Of a stretch of DNA of 64,000 nucleotides, positions 1-9,099 are shown one piece after another. The notes under the pieces were generated by a model. That model made no database searches. It saw nothing but the letters and a program-made list of their open reading frames with translations, and was not told the DNA's origin. The stretch comes from Colocasia esculenta (taxonomy: Eukaryota > Streptophyta > Magnoliopsida > Alismatales > Araceae): assembly GCA_014218235.1 (NCBI GenBank), contig CM024763.1, positions 81,144,244-81,208,243 of the forward strand, given 5' to 3'. The first letter of the stretch is position 1; every line of letters starts with the position of its first letter. Position numbers and translations under genes: made by a program.

Positions 1-1093
1 AGGTAGCTACAGAATATTCAAAATGACTTCAAATCTATCATAAACACCCTAATTCTTGAATCTATGAACCAAGACATGTTTTATATCAAATAGAAGAGTC
101 TAATTATAGTTCTCATAGGGATTTATAAACCGAACAAACAAGATAAAAGAAGGGGTTTACAATTCAAACTTGACTTGCTTGAAACTAAACATAGTTTAGT
201 ACTAAAAGTAGAACCTTGATAGCCATGGTTCCTTGGGAGGATTCTTACAAGATAAACACTAAAACTCCAAGTGTTTCATGGATCTAAATCAAAGCTTGAG
301 ATACCTATTAGTTAAGTAAAAGTTCTTTCATAGTTCTATAGATATTAGAACTTCTACATGACTCCAGATCATGAACAAAGATCAAAGGTAGAATAGGAAT
401 TGAATTCTAAATAGAATCAAGTTGTTCCTTCCCCAAAAAGAGTAATTCTACCATGAACAGAAGGGAAAACAGAGAATCACAAGTACAGTCACTTATTCGT
501 TCATACGAATTTCTTGTGACATATGAACAAAACCCGAACTGAACTATAGAGAGATGAATCCTACCTTGATGAACAGGTAATTCCTCACACGTTCTTAACG
601 AAGGCACCTAAACCAGCAGGGGAAAAGTTTCTCCCCACAGTCGATGATGTGCCAGCAATGCCCACGCCAATTAGCAGCTACAGTGGCACACAAGAGCAGA
701 GGTCGGTGCAGTTGCAGATGCACGGCAACAGCTCCCCAACAACAGTTTAAGGAGCTCCTCCACAACCCTTCTAGCAGCCAAGAGTAGAGAATAGCAAGAA
801 CAGGGACAGAAACCAAAGAGTAGAAAGGATCGAACTCAGCAGAGGGAGTGGCTTTTATAAGCCTCAAGACTTCCTCATGCAGAGGCACGTCGGCCATGAG
901 GTGTCATGGTAAAAGCTCTTTGGTTTTTACCCCAACACGTAGCTCATGCAAGGCTTCCCAAGCTCACACGTAGTTATCCTCCATGATTACCTTACCCTTA
1001 AGTGTGCTGGCCTCTCCAAGGCTCCACACGTAAGCTCCCGTAAATATCCCAGAAAATGGTTACCGTAAATAATCCATAATTCAACTGATCTTA
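1..1093 (-). mobile_element. Gypsy-i LTR fragment (left part), minus strand
   Basis: No protein gene is supported here. I read this as the promoter and leader part of a minus-strand Ty3/gypsy LTR whose 5' edge is at 9098; LINE A separates the two parts. A TATA-like box (CTTATAAAAG on the minus strand) lies at 852-861, as in the related LTR at 20604-20613. Three copies of an ACACGTAG/ACACGTAA-type box (about 933, 966 and 1024) lie upstream of it on that strand. The minus-strand 100-codon frame at 595-897 falls in the presumed leader, has no recognisable domain and is probably not a gene. No PBS is visible, so the LTR must run beyond the left edge. A host promoter is an alternative. Confidence 0.45.
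852..861 (-). promoter_or_regulatory. TATA-like box of gypsy-i LTR
   Basis: The minus strand reads CTTATAAAAG. The equivalent box is CTTATAAAAA at 20604-20613 in the gypsy-ii LTR. Three ACACGTA boxes lie 70-180 bp upstream. Promoter activity is inferred. Confidence 0.4.
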
Positions 1094-1115
1094 TCTCTCT
1101 AGTTTTCTAGAGAGA
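1094..1115 (+). repeat. 5' terminal hairpin of LINE A
   Basis: TCTCTCTAG, a TTTT loop, then CTAGAGAGA: a perfect 9-bp stem. The same structure with other loops starts LINE E (27929-27955), LINE F (40573-40598) and LINE G (45207-45230). It is followed by AGAAGCTCTG in A, E and G. Confidence 0.75.
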
Positions 1116-1182
1116 GAAGCTCTGGGATTTGTGTGGCCGGTTGGATCTCGTGTCCACCCTTACCCCCCCGCCTTCTGGTGGT

Positions 1183-1199
1183 GGGGGGGGGGGGGGGGG
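1183..1199 (+). repeat. G17 homopolymer in LINE A leader
   Basis: A run of 17 G after a C-rich stretch, just before the ORF1 start. It could form a G-quadruplex or be prone to slippage. Its length may also be unreliable in the assembly. Confidence 0.7.
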
Positions 1200-1234
1200 T
1201 TCCACCTCCGTCCGGCGATCCTTGGTTGCAGGCT

Positions 1235-3423
1235 ATGGAGGCTATCGTGGGAGGTGCACCCGACGGTCTTCCTCCTCCCGGTTCTGGAGGAGAGAAGGCT
1301 CCCACTGGTGCTCCTGTGAACACCGCGAGTGACCCTATTCTGAAGAGGATCCTCACAAGGTGTTCCAGCCCATCAACGCCATCGTAGCAGTTCCCGGGGT
1401 CGTTCAAGGGGAAGAGCCAGTTCTAAAACTCCCCCGCCTGTGGTCTCCTCCACGAAAAAAGCATGGAACGAGCTCTTCTCAGGTGCCTCTTCTTCCTCGC
1501 CTACGAGCTCTGGACTCCGGCTATCCTTCATCACGCCATCTCTGCTTGGAGACTGCCCAGTCGCCTCCATCAACGCAAGTGACTCGCTTGAATTGGTGCA
1601 AGCTTGGCAGTTTACAGTGGTTGGTTATATTGTAGGTTTGTCACCTGCTTACACTCCTCTTAAATCATTCATTGATAACCAATGGAAGCCGAAAGGAAGT
1701 TATGAGCTTCACATGCGCAAAGGAGGTTTCTTTGTATGTAGCTTCTCTTTGGAGGAGGACATGCAAGCTGTTCTTGAAGGCTATTGGCATATCCGGGGAC
1801 ACCCATTCATAGTGAAAAGATGGACTCGTGATTCGAAACAGGAGAAGGCCATGCTATCTTCTATTCCCCTATGGATTATTTTTCCAAACCTACCTCTCCA
1901 TTTATGGTCTCATTCCTCCTTGAGCAAGATAGCTAGTGTTCTCGGCACCCCACTATTCATGGATAAACTCACTGCCTCCAGAAGAAGGTTAACTTTCGCC
2001 CGGGTATGCATCCTTATTTCTTCAGAGTATACATTTCCTTCATCTGTTACAGTTCTTCATGATTATGGGGACACGGAAGTAGTTGAAGTTGAGTATGAAT
2101 GGAGACCAAGACCATGTTCTATTTGCTTCTCATTTGGCCATCAAGAAGGTACCTGCACTCCGACAGAAACTCCGGAGGATAAGTCCAGAAATTCAAAATT
2201 GCAATGGCGTCCTAAGAATTCTGCAGATTCAGATAACTCAAAGGTTCAAAACTCACGAGTTGATAACTCGCGAAGTTGACTCAACTACTACAACTACAGG
2301 CAACAGATTCGAAGTCTTGTCTAATTCTATTAGCGTAAATCCGGCAACTGAGCCATGCAATGACATGCACGTTGCGACGGTGGCGGTGGCTGACGTCAAA
2401 TTGCCAAGCCATGCTTGTAGTCACAGCCGGTCTTCCTTAAAAGCTCCGGTGATTTCTGAATCTAAGCAGAAGTTTGCCTCTGAAGGCGTGGATATGCAAA
2501 GGTTAGATACTATACAACACACGGTAGATTATTCGGATTCGATGGATTCTGCAGCTAAGGCAATCTTTGATCCTTGCATAAATCCGGCATCAACTTCTTC
2601 TATTGGTGCGACGGTGGCAGGAGATACTAATACTATATCTTCTCTTCCTACTTCTGGGGATTTTCAAGCTAAAGATCCTTGTGGTACTTCATGCAATAAT
2701 ACACCTACAGCTAGCGTAAATCCGATTTTGTCCACGGCGGCTACTCATTCTAAGCAAAAGCTTTCCTCTGATGGCGTGGATATGCAAAGGTTACATATTA
2801 AACAGCGCATAGAAGATGCTTCAGACTCTACAGATCCTGGGAACAAGGAAATCTTTGATTCTTGCATAAATCCGGCATCCAATTCTTCTAATGGTGCGAC
2901 GGTGGCAGAAGTTACTAATGTTATGTCTTTCCTTCCTATTCCTGCTAATTTCCATGTTAAAGATCCTTGTGTTACTTCATGCAAGAGTATACCTCCTGAT
3001 AAAGTAAATCCGATTTTGTCCACGGTGGCTACTCAATCTAAAGGGAAGGCAATCAACAGTGATACGTGCATGCCGGTTTCCATGCAAACCTCGCTGGCTC
3101 GGGATGGCCATGCAAACAATATCTGGGAAGATTATGGTGTTACTGCTACATCTATTGTTCCTGCTACATCTAGTGTTGACAGTGGAAGGGTGGCAAATAA
3201 TAGCATTCTTGGGAAAGAGAGATTCTCTCCGGTGGCTAGTGAGGTAAGTAGTGCTAATAAAGCTAAGTCTACTGCCACTACTTTAGCTCATCAGCAGATT
3301 CCAACTACTGATTCCCCCCTAAGTCAGAATTCCCATTTTGATACGTCCAAATTAAAAGATGTGGACCGTGTGAGTAAGGTTGGCCGTTCAAAGGTGCGAC
3401 CGAAATTTACTGCCACCAAATAA
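1235..3423 (+). pseudogene. LINE A ORF1 (DUF4283-like and CCHC knuckle), frameshifted
   Basis: Gag-like RNA-binding protein of a plant L1 element. I place the start at ATG 1235 because the following residues (APVNTASDP) match the N-terminus of the intact ORF1 of LINE G. An SR/RGR-rich stretch is followed by the DUF4283-like domain (about 1570-2090) and the knuckle CSICFSFGHQEGTC (CX2CX4HX4C, near 2117-2160). A long disordered tail contains a 288-bp tandem duplication and ends at TAA 3421-3423. Frame changes near 1345 and 2270 break it. ORF2 starts five bases after the stop, which suggests translation from one bicistronic RNA. Confidence 0.85.
2461..3036 (+). repeat. 288-bp tandem duplication in ORF1 tail
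   Basis: Two in-frame copies (2461-2748 and 2749-3036), each starting TCTAAGCA(G/A)AAG and encoding GVDMQRL early and VNPILST near the end. A third copy begins at 3037 but diverges at once. Each unit is 96 codons, so the duplication keeps the frame. Confidence 0.85.
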
Positions 3424-3428
3424 TTTCC

Positions 3429-4855
3429 ATGCATATCATATCTTGGAATGTGAGGGGTATGAACAATAGAAATAAGAAGTTGGCGGTTAAGAAAGAACTT
3501 TCTTATCACAAATATGACATTGCTATTTTGTGTGAAACTAAGATCAAAGATACTAGTTTTGATCAGGCAGGGAAGTCCTTTGATGCACAAGGCAGTATTC
3601 TTCACAATTACAACAGCTCACCGAATGGTAGACTTTGGATTGTATGGAAGCAAGACCTATATTTCTTAACTGCTCTTGCGGAAAGCTCTCAATATATCCA
3701 TGTTAGTTGCACTAACAGGAATTCTAATGAGACCTTCATCCTCATAGCTGTTTATGGTTCAAACCTTGTCGGAGAGAGGAAAAAACTTTGGAGTGACCTC
3801 CTTCAGCTATCTCAATCTATTTCCCAACCTTGGATTATCTTGGGGGACCTAAACACTGTTCGTTATTTTGATGAGAAAAAAGGTGGCCGGATTATCCTCC
3901 CTAGCCATCTGGCAGATTTTCATACGTTCCTGGACAGTGCAAAGCTTCTTGATATGCCTCACATTGGGAATCCGTTGTCTTGGTGCAATAGAAAAGGTGG
4001 CGTCCAACGCATTTCTGCCAGATTGGATCGGGTAATGGTTAACACTCAGTGGACTAATGCTTTTGAGGAGAGCATTCTCTCCTATGAGAATATGACTGTC
4101 TCGGACCACTCTTTACTTTTGGTGAAAACCAGTGATGATACTAGAGCCTCCAAGCCTAGACCCTTCAGATTCTTCAATATGTGGACAACTCACCAAGGTT
4201 ATCAGGATGTTGTTCGCGGTGCATGGAATAAACAGGTTCATGGAACTCTATTATACCAAGTCTGTCAGAAGCTCAAGTTTGTGAAAAGTGCTTTACGTGA
4301 GTCAATAAACAGGTTTTTGGTTCTGTCCAATCCAACTCCATCGCTGCTCGGGAGGAACTCATTCACTATCAAAATCTTCTTGACAAAGATCCTGATGATA
4401 CTGCTCTCCAAGATAAACAAAATCTGTGTCGCTTGGAGTATCTTCAAGCTCTTGAGAGAGAGGAGATGTTTGCAAAACAAAATCTAAACAACAATGGCTT
4501 TCTCTGGGTGACTCAAATACGAAGTTCTTCTATGCTTCCATCAAGGCTCGTAGAGTGCATAATCAGATCAAAAGTTGCAAAACCAGAGATGGCAATGTTC
4601 TGTATGGGGAAGAAGAGATCCGGGCACATGCTTTATCTTTCTATCACTCTCTTCTTAATAAATCTCATGATAGGAGTTCTCCAAACTTTGACGTTCGGGC
4701 ATCCCTTTCTGAGGCTGATATCTCTAATCTCATGCGTCCTTTCTGTAAAGAGGAAATCCGCCAGGTGGTGTTCAGCTGTCCTAAAGATAAAAGCCCTGGC
4801 CCTGATGGGTTTCCTGTGGAATTCTTCACTAGTTCTTGGGATATTGTTGGTGATC
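3429..4855 (+). pseudogene. LINE A ORF2, 5' part: endonuclease and start of RT
   Basis: APE-type endonuclease followed by the N-terminal part of reverse transcriptase. Endonuclease motifs in order: SWNVRG, CETK, AVYGSN, LGDLNT (usual form GDFN), RLDRV and SDHS, over about 3435-4120. The segment ending near 4855 carries DKSPGPDGFP, a conserved pre-RT block. Frame changes near 4305 and 4475 break the frame. The reading is cut at 4855 by LINE A' and resumes at 6309 after the duplicated target. ATG 3429 is the first codon of the conserved endonuclease start. Confidence 0.85.
4840..4855 (+). repeat. Target-site duplication, left copy (LINE A')
   Basis: GATATTGTTGGTGATC, identical to 6293-6308. 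It is part of the host ORF2 coding sequence. Confidence 0.95.
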
Positions 4856-6292
4856 GTATTCCATATATTGGGCCACTGCTTTTCTTCTTCCTAAAGGCCT
4901 TATAAAACAAATTGAAAATGCTTTAAGAGACTTCTTCTGGAAAGGCAACAAGGACTTGAAGACTTTGCATATGGTGAGATGGGAGGACATTTGCAGGCCT
5001 AGAAAAGAAGGCGGGTTAGGGCTGAGAAGATTGCAGGACTGGAATAGGGCAGCCTCCATCAAACTTCTTTGGGATACTCTTCAAAGGAAAGAATCTATAT
5101 GGATTGAATGGATTTATAACAAGTATTTGCTGAAGAATAATATCTGGCTGATTAAAAGCAAATCTTACTTTTCTAGTGCTTGGAAGGGAGTTCTTCAAGA
5201 GAGGGAGTGGATGCAAAGAAACATTACTTACTACATAGCGGATGGTTCACTGTTTAGCATGTGGTATGATCCCTGGATTCAAGGAAAAAGCATATTTCAG
5301 AAATATGGGGAGAGAGTTAGACAAGACTTGGGAGCTAACAAGCACATGAGAATTAACCAGTTTATTCATAATGCTCAATGGAATCTACCTCCTCCTATTT
5401 CTCCCCAAATGTTCTCTCTTTGGCCTGATATTCGAAGCATTGAAATCCATGCTGGTAAAGAAGATGCTATTACATGGAATCATAATGAAGGTAGGTTCTC
5501 TATAGCTTCGGCCTGGAATGCTATCAGAAACATTCATATGGAAACTCAGTTTCACAAGTGGATATGGACTACTCTTGGTGCTCAAAAATTCAACATATGT
5601 ATATGGCAAGCCGAGATGCACAAGCTCCCCACGTTGGATCAAATGAAAACTAAAGGGTTTCAAATGGCTAATCAATGCATTCTTTGTAGGAGTGAGGAAG
5701 AAACTCATGATCATCTTTTATTTGAATGTGATTACTCTAATTGGATTTGGTCTCAGATTCTTTACAGGCTCAGTTCTATCAGGATTTCGGTGGGAAACTT
5801 GCATTCAGAAATTCAGAAATTAAATCAGAACTTCAGCACCAAGAATCTGATTTGTTCTCTGTCTTATCTAGCAATCAAAACTGTGGTTTGGTGGATTTGG
5901 CGTGAGAGATGCCTCAGGATTTTTGAAGACAAAGGAAGATCAAAAATGCAATTGCTTATAGACATTTTGTTAGATATCAAGATTTGCATGGAAGTCAGCA
6001 AAACCAAAGCCATTTCGGTGAAAGAGAAGGAGATCCAATCTCGATTCAATATTATAAATCTGTAGTTCATTTTCTCTTGTACTTTGTTACTCATAGTCCA
6101 CATCTTTGTGTGGTCATGAGGTGTTTATTTGGGTTATCCTTTTGTCGAAAGTGGGGGAGTGAGAACATTTCACCTCCTTGAGGTGGGGTGCACTCTCCTA
6201 CTCTCCATTAGGAACCTCTACCTATGCTCTTCTGATCATAGGCTTGTACATTATTTCTTCTTCTTTTAATGCATTATTACTTACCAAAAAAA
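4856..6292 (+). mobile_element. LINE A', 5'-truncated L1 inserted in LINE A
   Basis: A 1,437-bp insertion bounded by a perfect 16-bp target duplication, ending TTACTTACC plus a short A tail. It holds only the C-terminal third of ORF2 and the 3' UTR. The 3' end type (ATTACTTACC-An) differs from its host element (GACCGACC-An), so it is a different subfamily, the same as LINE H. Confidence 0.95.
4857..6065 (+). pseudogene. LINE A' ORF2 C-terminal fragment
   Basis: Open frame of about 400 codons with no native start, since 5' truncation removed everything upstream. It begins within the SYSIYWA-type segment after the RT core. It continues through the EGGLG.RRL and DWNRA block and the zf-RVT cysteine/histidine region (CILCRSEEETHDHLLFEC, near 5675-5728). 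It ends with the WWIWRERC motif and stop at 6063-6065. There is no RNase H. The coding part is free of stops, so it is probably young. Confidence 0.9.
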
Positions 6293-6308
6293 GATATTGT
6301 TGGTGATC
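6293..6308 (+). repeat. Target-site duplication, right copy (LINE A')
   Basis: GATATTGTTGGTGATC, identical to 4840-4855, placed directly after the A tail. Confidence 0.95.
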
Positions 6309-8499
6309 TGGTGTCAAATGCTATTCTCATGTTTTTTCTTAAGGGTTCCTAGGAAAGGCAGATTAATTCTACCTTCATTGCTTTGGTCCCAAAGAAACCT
6401 AATGCGGACTCCCTTGATCAGTTCCGTCCCATTTCTCTTTGCAACTTTATTTACAAGGTAATCACTAAATTGATGGCAAACTGGATGCAACTTGTTCTCC
6501 CTACTATTATCAGCCCTCACCAAACTGCCTTCATTCAAGGAAGGAGTATTCAAAGTAATATCCTTCTTGCAAATGATTTAGCAAAAGATCTGCATTCTAA
6601 GAACAAAAGTACCCGGATTTGTTTAAAAGCTGACTTGTGTAAAGCTTTTGATTTTGTCTCCTGGGAGTTCATATATTACATGATGAGGAAGATGAAGTTC
6701 CCCCCTACCTGGATAGACTGGATTCGCTGCTGTCTGGAGTCTGCCAAGTTTTCTGTTCTTGTTAATGGTAGTCCAGAAGGTTTTTTCAAAAGTTCTAATG
6801 GCATCCGCCAAGGGGATCCTCTCTCCCCCTACCTCTTCACAATTGTTATGGAAGGTTTTACTTGTCTTATGGAGGCTGCTGTCCAACAAAATTCCATCAA
6901 AGTGCCTAAGGCGGGTACCTTATCCATTTCTCACTTCATATTTGCTGATGACCTCATTATCTTCTTCAAAGATGATGTGTCTTCTGCCACTACTATCAAC
7001 CAGCTGTTGGAGGAATTTTATAGCTATTCTGGTCTTCAACTTAACACTAACAAGAGCAGGCTTTACATGGGCGTCATGTTAAGAACAAAAAAGAAATTCA
7101 ATCTGTTTTGCATGTTCCTCAAGGTACACTACCAACACCTTATTTAGGTCTCCCCCTTATGAGTTCCTCTCTTAACAAAGTTCACTGCCAACCGATCATC
7201 GACAAAATCAAGAGAAGAATTGAATCTTGGCGTACTTGTCTTCTATCCCGGGCTGGTAGATTGGAGTTGATCAAATCTGTTCTCTCTTCTTATTCAATAT
7301 ACTGGTCGGTTTCCTTTATTCTTCATGCTGCTATAATTAAGGAAATTGAAACTATTCTATCAAACTTTTATTGGAATGGGCACTCCTCTCAGCGATCTCC
7401 TCATATGGTGAGTTGGAAGACCATCTATGCGCCAAAGTTTGAAGGCGGCCTGGGCATCAGGAGATTGAAGGACTGGAATCTGGCCTGTGCTACTAAAAAT
7501 CTTTGGGATATTCTTCAGTCTTCTAACTCCCTTTGGTCTCAATGGGTTCGGCAAAAATATTTGAAGAAGGAATCAATCTGGAGTATTAAGCAGAAGCCTT
7601 ATCATTCGGCAGCTTGGAAAGGAATTCTAAAACAATGCAATTGGATCCTTCATCATATCAGCTATAAGGTGGGTCGGGATAGTAACTTCAGTTTTTACTA
7701 TTACCCTTGGGTTCAGGGGAAAAGTCTTTTCATGATGGCTGGAGATCGTTTAAGGCAGCATCTTGGTCTTCAAAAAAATGCCACTTGCTCTCTTTTCATA
7801 AGCAATGGGCAGTGGACTCTCCCTCCTTTAACCTCTATAGACATGTTTGACATTTGGCCCCTAATTCAGAGGACTCCAATTTTAACATCTGATGAGATCA
7901 GCTGGAGACATGGTAAATTTACTACTAAGAGTGCTTGGAACTTAATTCGTGATCAGAAGCAAAAGGTAGGATGGGACAGTTGGATTTGGAAAGGGCCTAC
8001 TATTCAGAGATGCTCTCTTACCTGTTGGCAGGCTGTTATTCATAAGCTATCTACAACCAATAATCTCAAAAAACGTGGCTTTCAGATTCCGAGTAGGTGC
8101 ATTCTTTGCTGCGCTTCTGAGGAATGTGAAGATCATATATTCTTCAAATGCCCGTTTTCCATTTCTGTTTGGGAGGAAATTCTGAATCGGATGAACATCA
8201 AAAGACCTCCTCGCCATACCATTTTGGAGGAAATGCATGCATTGAGACTTAGCTTCAAAACCGATGGCTTTGCCACCTCCCTTGCTCGCCTCCTTTTCAG
8301 AAGTACTATATGGTGGATCTGGAAAGAAAGATGCAACAGAACCTTTGAGGACATGAAAACTTCTTATATTCACACGGTTCTATCCATTATTAGCGATGTG
8401 CGGAGTTGTATTGAGTCAAGGCCGCAAGCCTACACTCTGTCCTGTCGGTCTAAGATCCTTTGTGAGAGATTCAACATTACAGTAAATAATGCAATGTAG
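6309..8499 (+). pseudogene. LINE A ORF2, 3' part: RT core and zinc domain
   Basis: Continuation of the ORF2 broken at 4855. RT motifs in order: FIALVPKKP, FRPISLCNF, AFIQGRSI, NGIRQGDPLSPYLF and FADDLIIFF (catalytic Asp pair, near 6930-6970). Then come the LSRAGRLELIKS block and the zf-RVT region (CILCCASEECEDHIFFKC). It ends at TAG 8497-8499. An in-frame stop near 6347 (after the LKGS position) and a frame change near 7075-7110 inactivate it. There is no C-terminal RNase H, unlike LINE C. Confidence 0.85.
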
Positions 8500-8670
8500 T
8501 CCCAACTTGTGGTGTCACATTGCTTCTTGTGATTATGGGTTTCCATCGGTTTGTGGGTTTCCCATTTTTTACCTTTTCTTGACTATGAGGTGCCTGTACC
8601 TCCTTAGTCCTTTGTAATCTCTCCTCTCTATTAATTGATTTTTTTCCTTGGTTGACCGACCAAAAAAAAA

Positions 8671-9098
8671 CACTATGTAAACCCATCCAAATGGTGTCCA
8701 TTTGTAATGAAATTTTAACCATAGACTAATATAATGGTTTTACAAATTATGATAATTTTTATTCAATTTTTAGAATTTATTTTACAGTAGGTGAAAAATC
8801 ACCCGAAAAATAGTCGCGTCGACTTAATCTCGAAATCCGTACGTCGAAAAATTCGGATAATTACATATTTGACTTCTCCACATTTTTCTGGAAATTATGA
8901 TGTTCTCGGATTTTTATTTCGTTGTCGTTTTCCGGTGTCGCCCTGTGGGAGTGCGCACTTCGATATACGACACTGGGGTAATGTTCATTACCACTAATTA
9001 TACTTATCCTCTAATTATCACAATTTAATAACATTACTAAGGTATTTTAACCAATTTATTTCTATTTTCTTAACACCTTGAATTTCTAGGGCGTTACA
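8671..9098 (-). mobile_element. Gypsy-i LTR, 5' edge, minus strand
   Basis: On the minus strand it begins TGTAACGCCCTAGAAATTC, a typical TG-starting plant gypsy LTR edge. It directly abuts the LINE B coding frame at 9099, so I infer that the gypsy element inserted into LINE B. No gene is present. It continues at 1093 on the far side of LINE A. Confidence 0.55.
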
Positions 9099-9099
9099 G

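Larger units (their letters stand above)
1094..8670 (+). mobile_element. LINE A, full-length-type L1 retrotransposon split by LINE A'
   Basis: Non-LTR retrotransposon with 5' hairpin, ORF1 (1235-3423), ORF2 (3429-8499) and a 3' end GGTTGACCGACC followed by nine A. The insertion of LINE A' at 4856-6292 interrupts ORF2. Several frameshifts make it non-autonomous. It appears to sit inside a minus-strand gypsy LTR (1-1093 and 8671-9098). I found no convincing target-site duplication, so the exact 5' end is uncertain; related LINE G has 113 nt before its hairpin. Its 3' UTR is nearly the same as that of LINE F, so the two belong to one subfamily. Confidence 0.85.

Noticed and set aside
595..897. 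100-codon minus-strand frame near the left edge
   Set aside because: It lies in the inferred LTR leader, has no recognisable domain and ends without support. A long frame by chance is more likely.
960..1035. CACACGTAAGCTCCC as a left target duplication of LINE A (right flank CACTATGTAAACCC)
   Set aside because: Too many mismatches; it can be explained by the ACACGTA repeats of the LTR.
1129..1407. Several overlapping frames on both strands near 1.1-1.4 kb
   Set aside because: Only the frame from ATG 1235 matches ORF1 of LINE G; the others are shadows created by the G/C runs.
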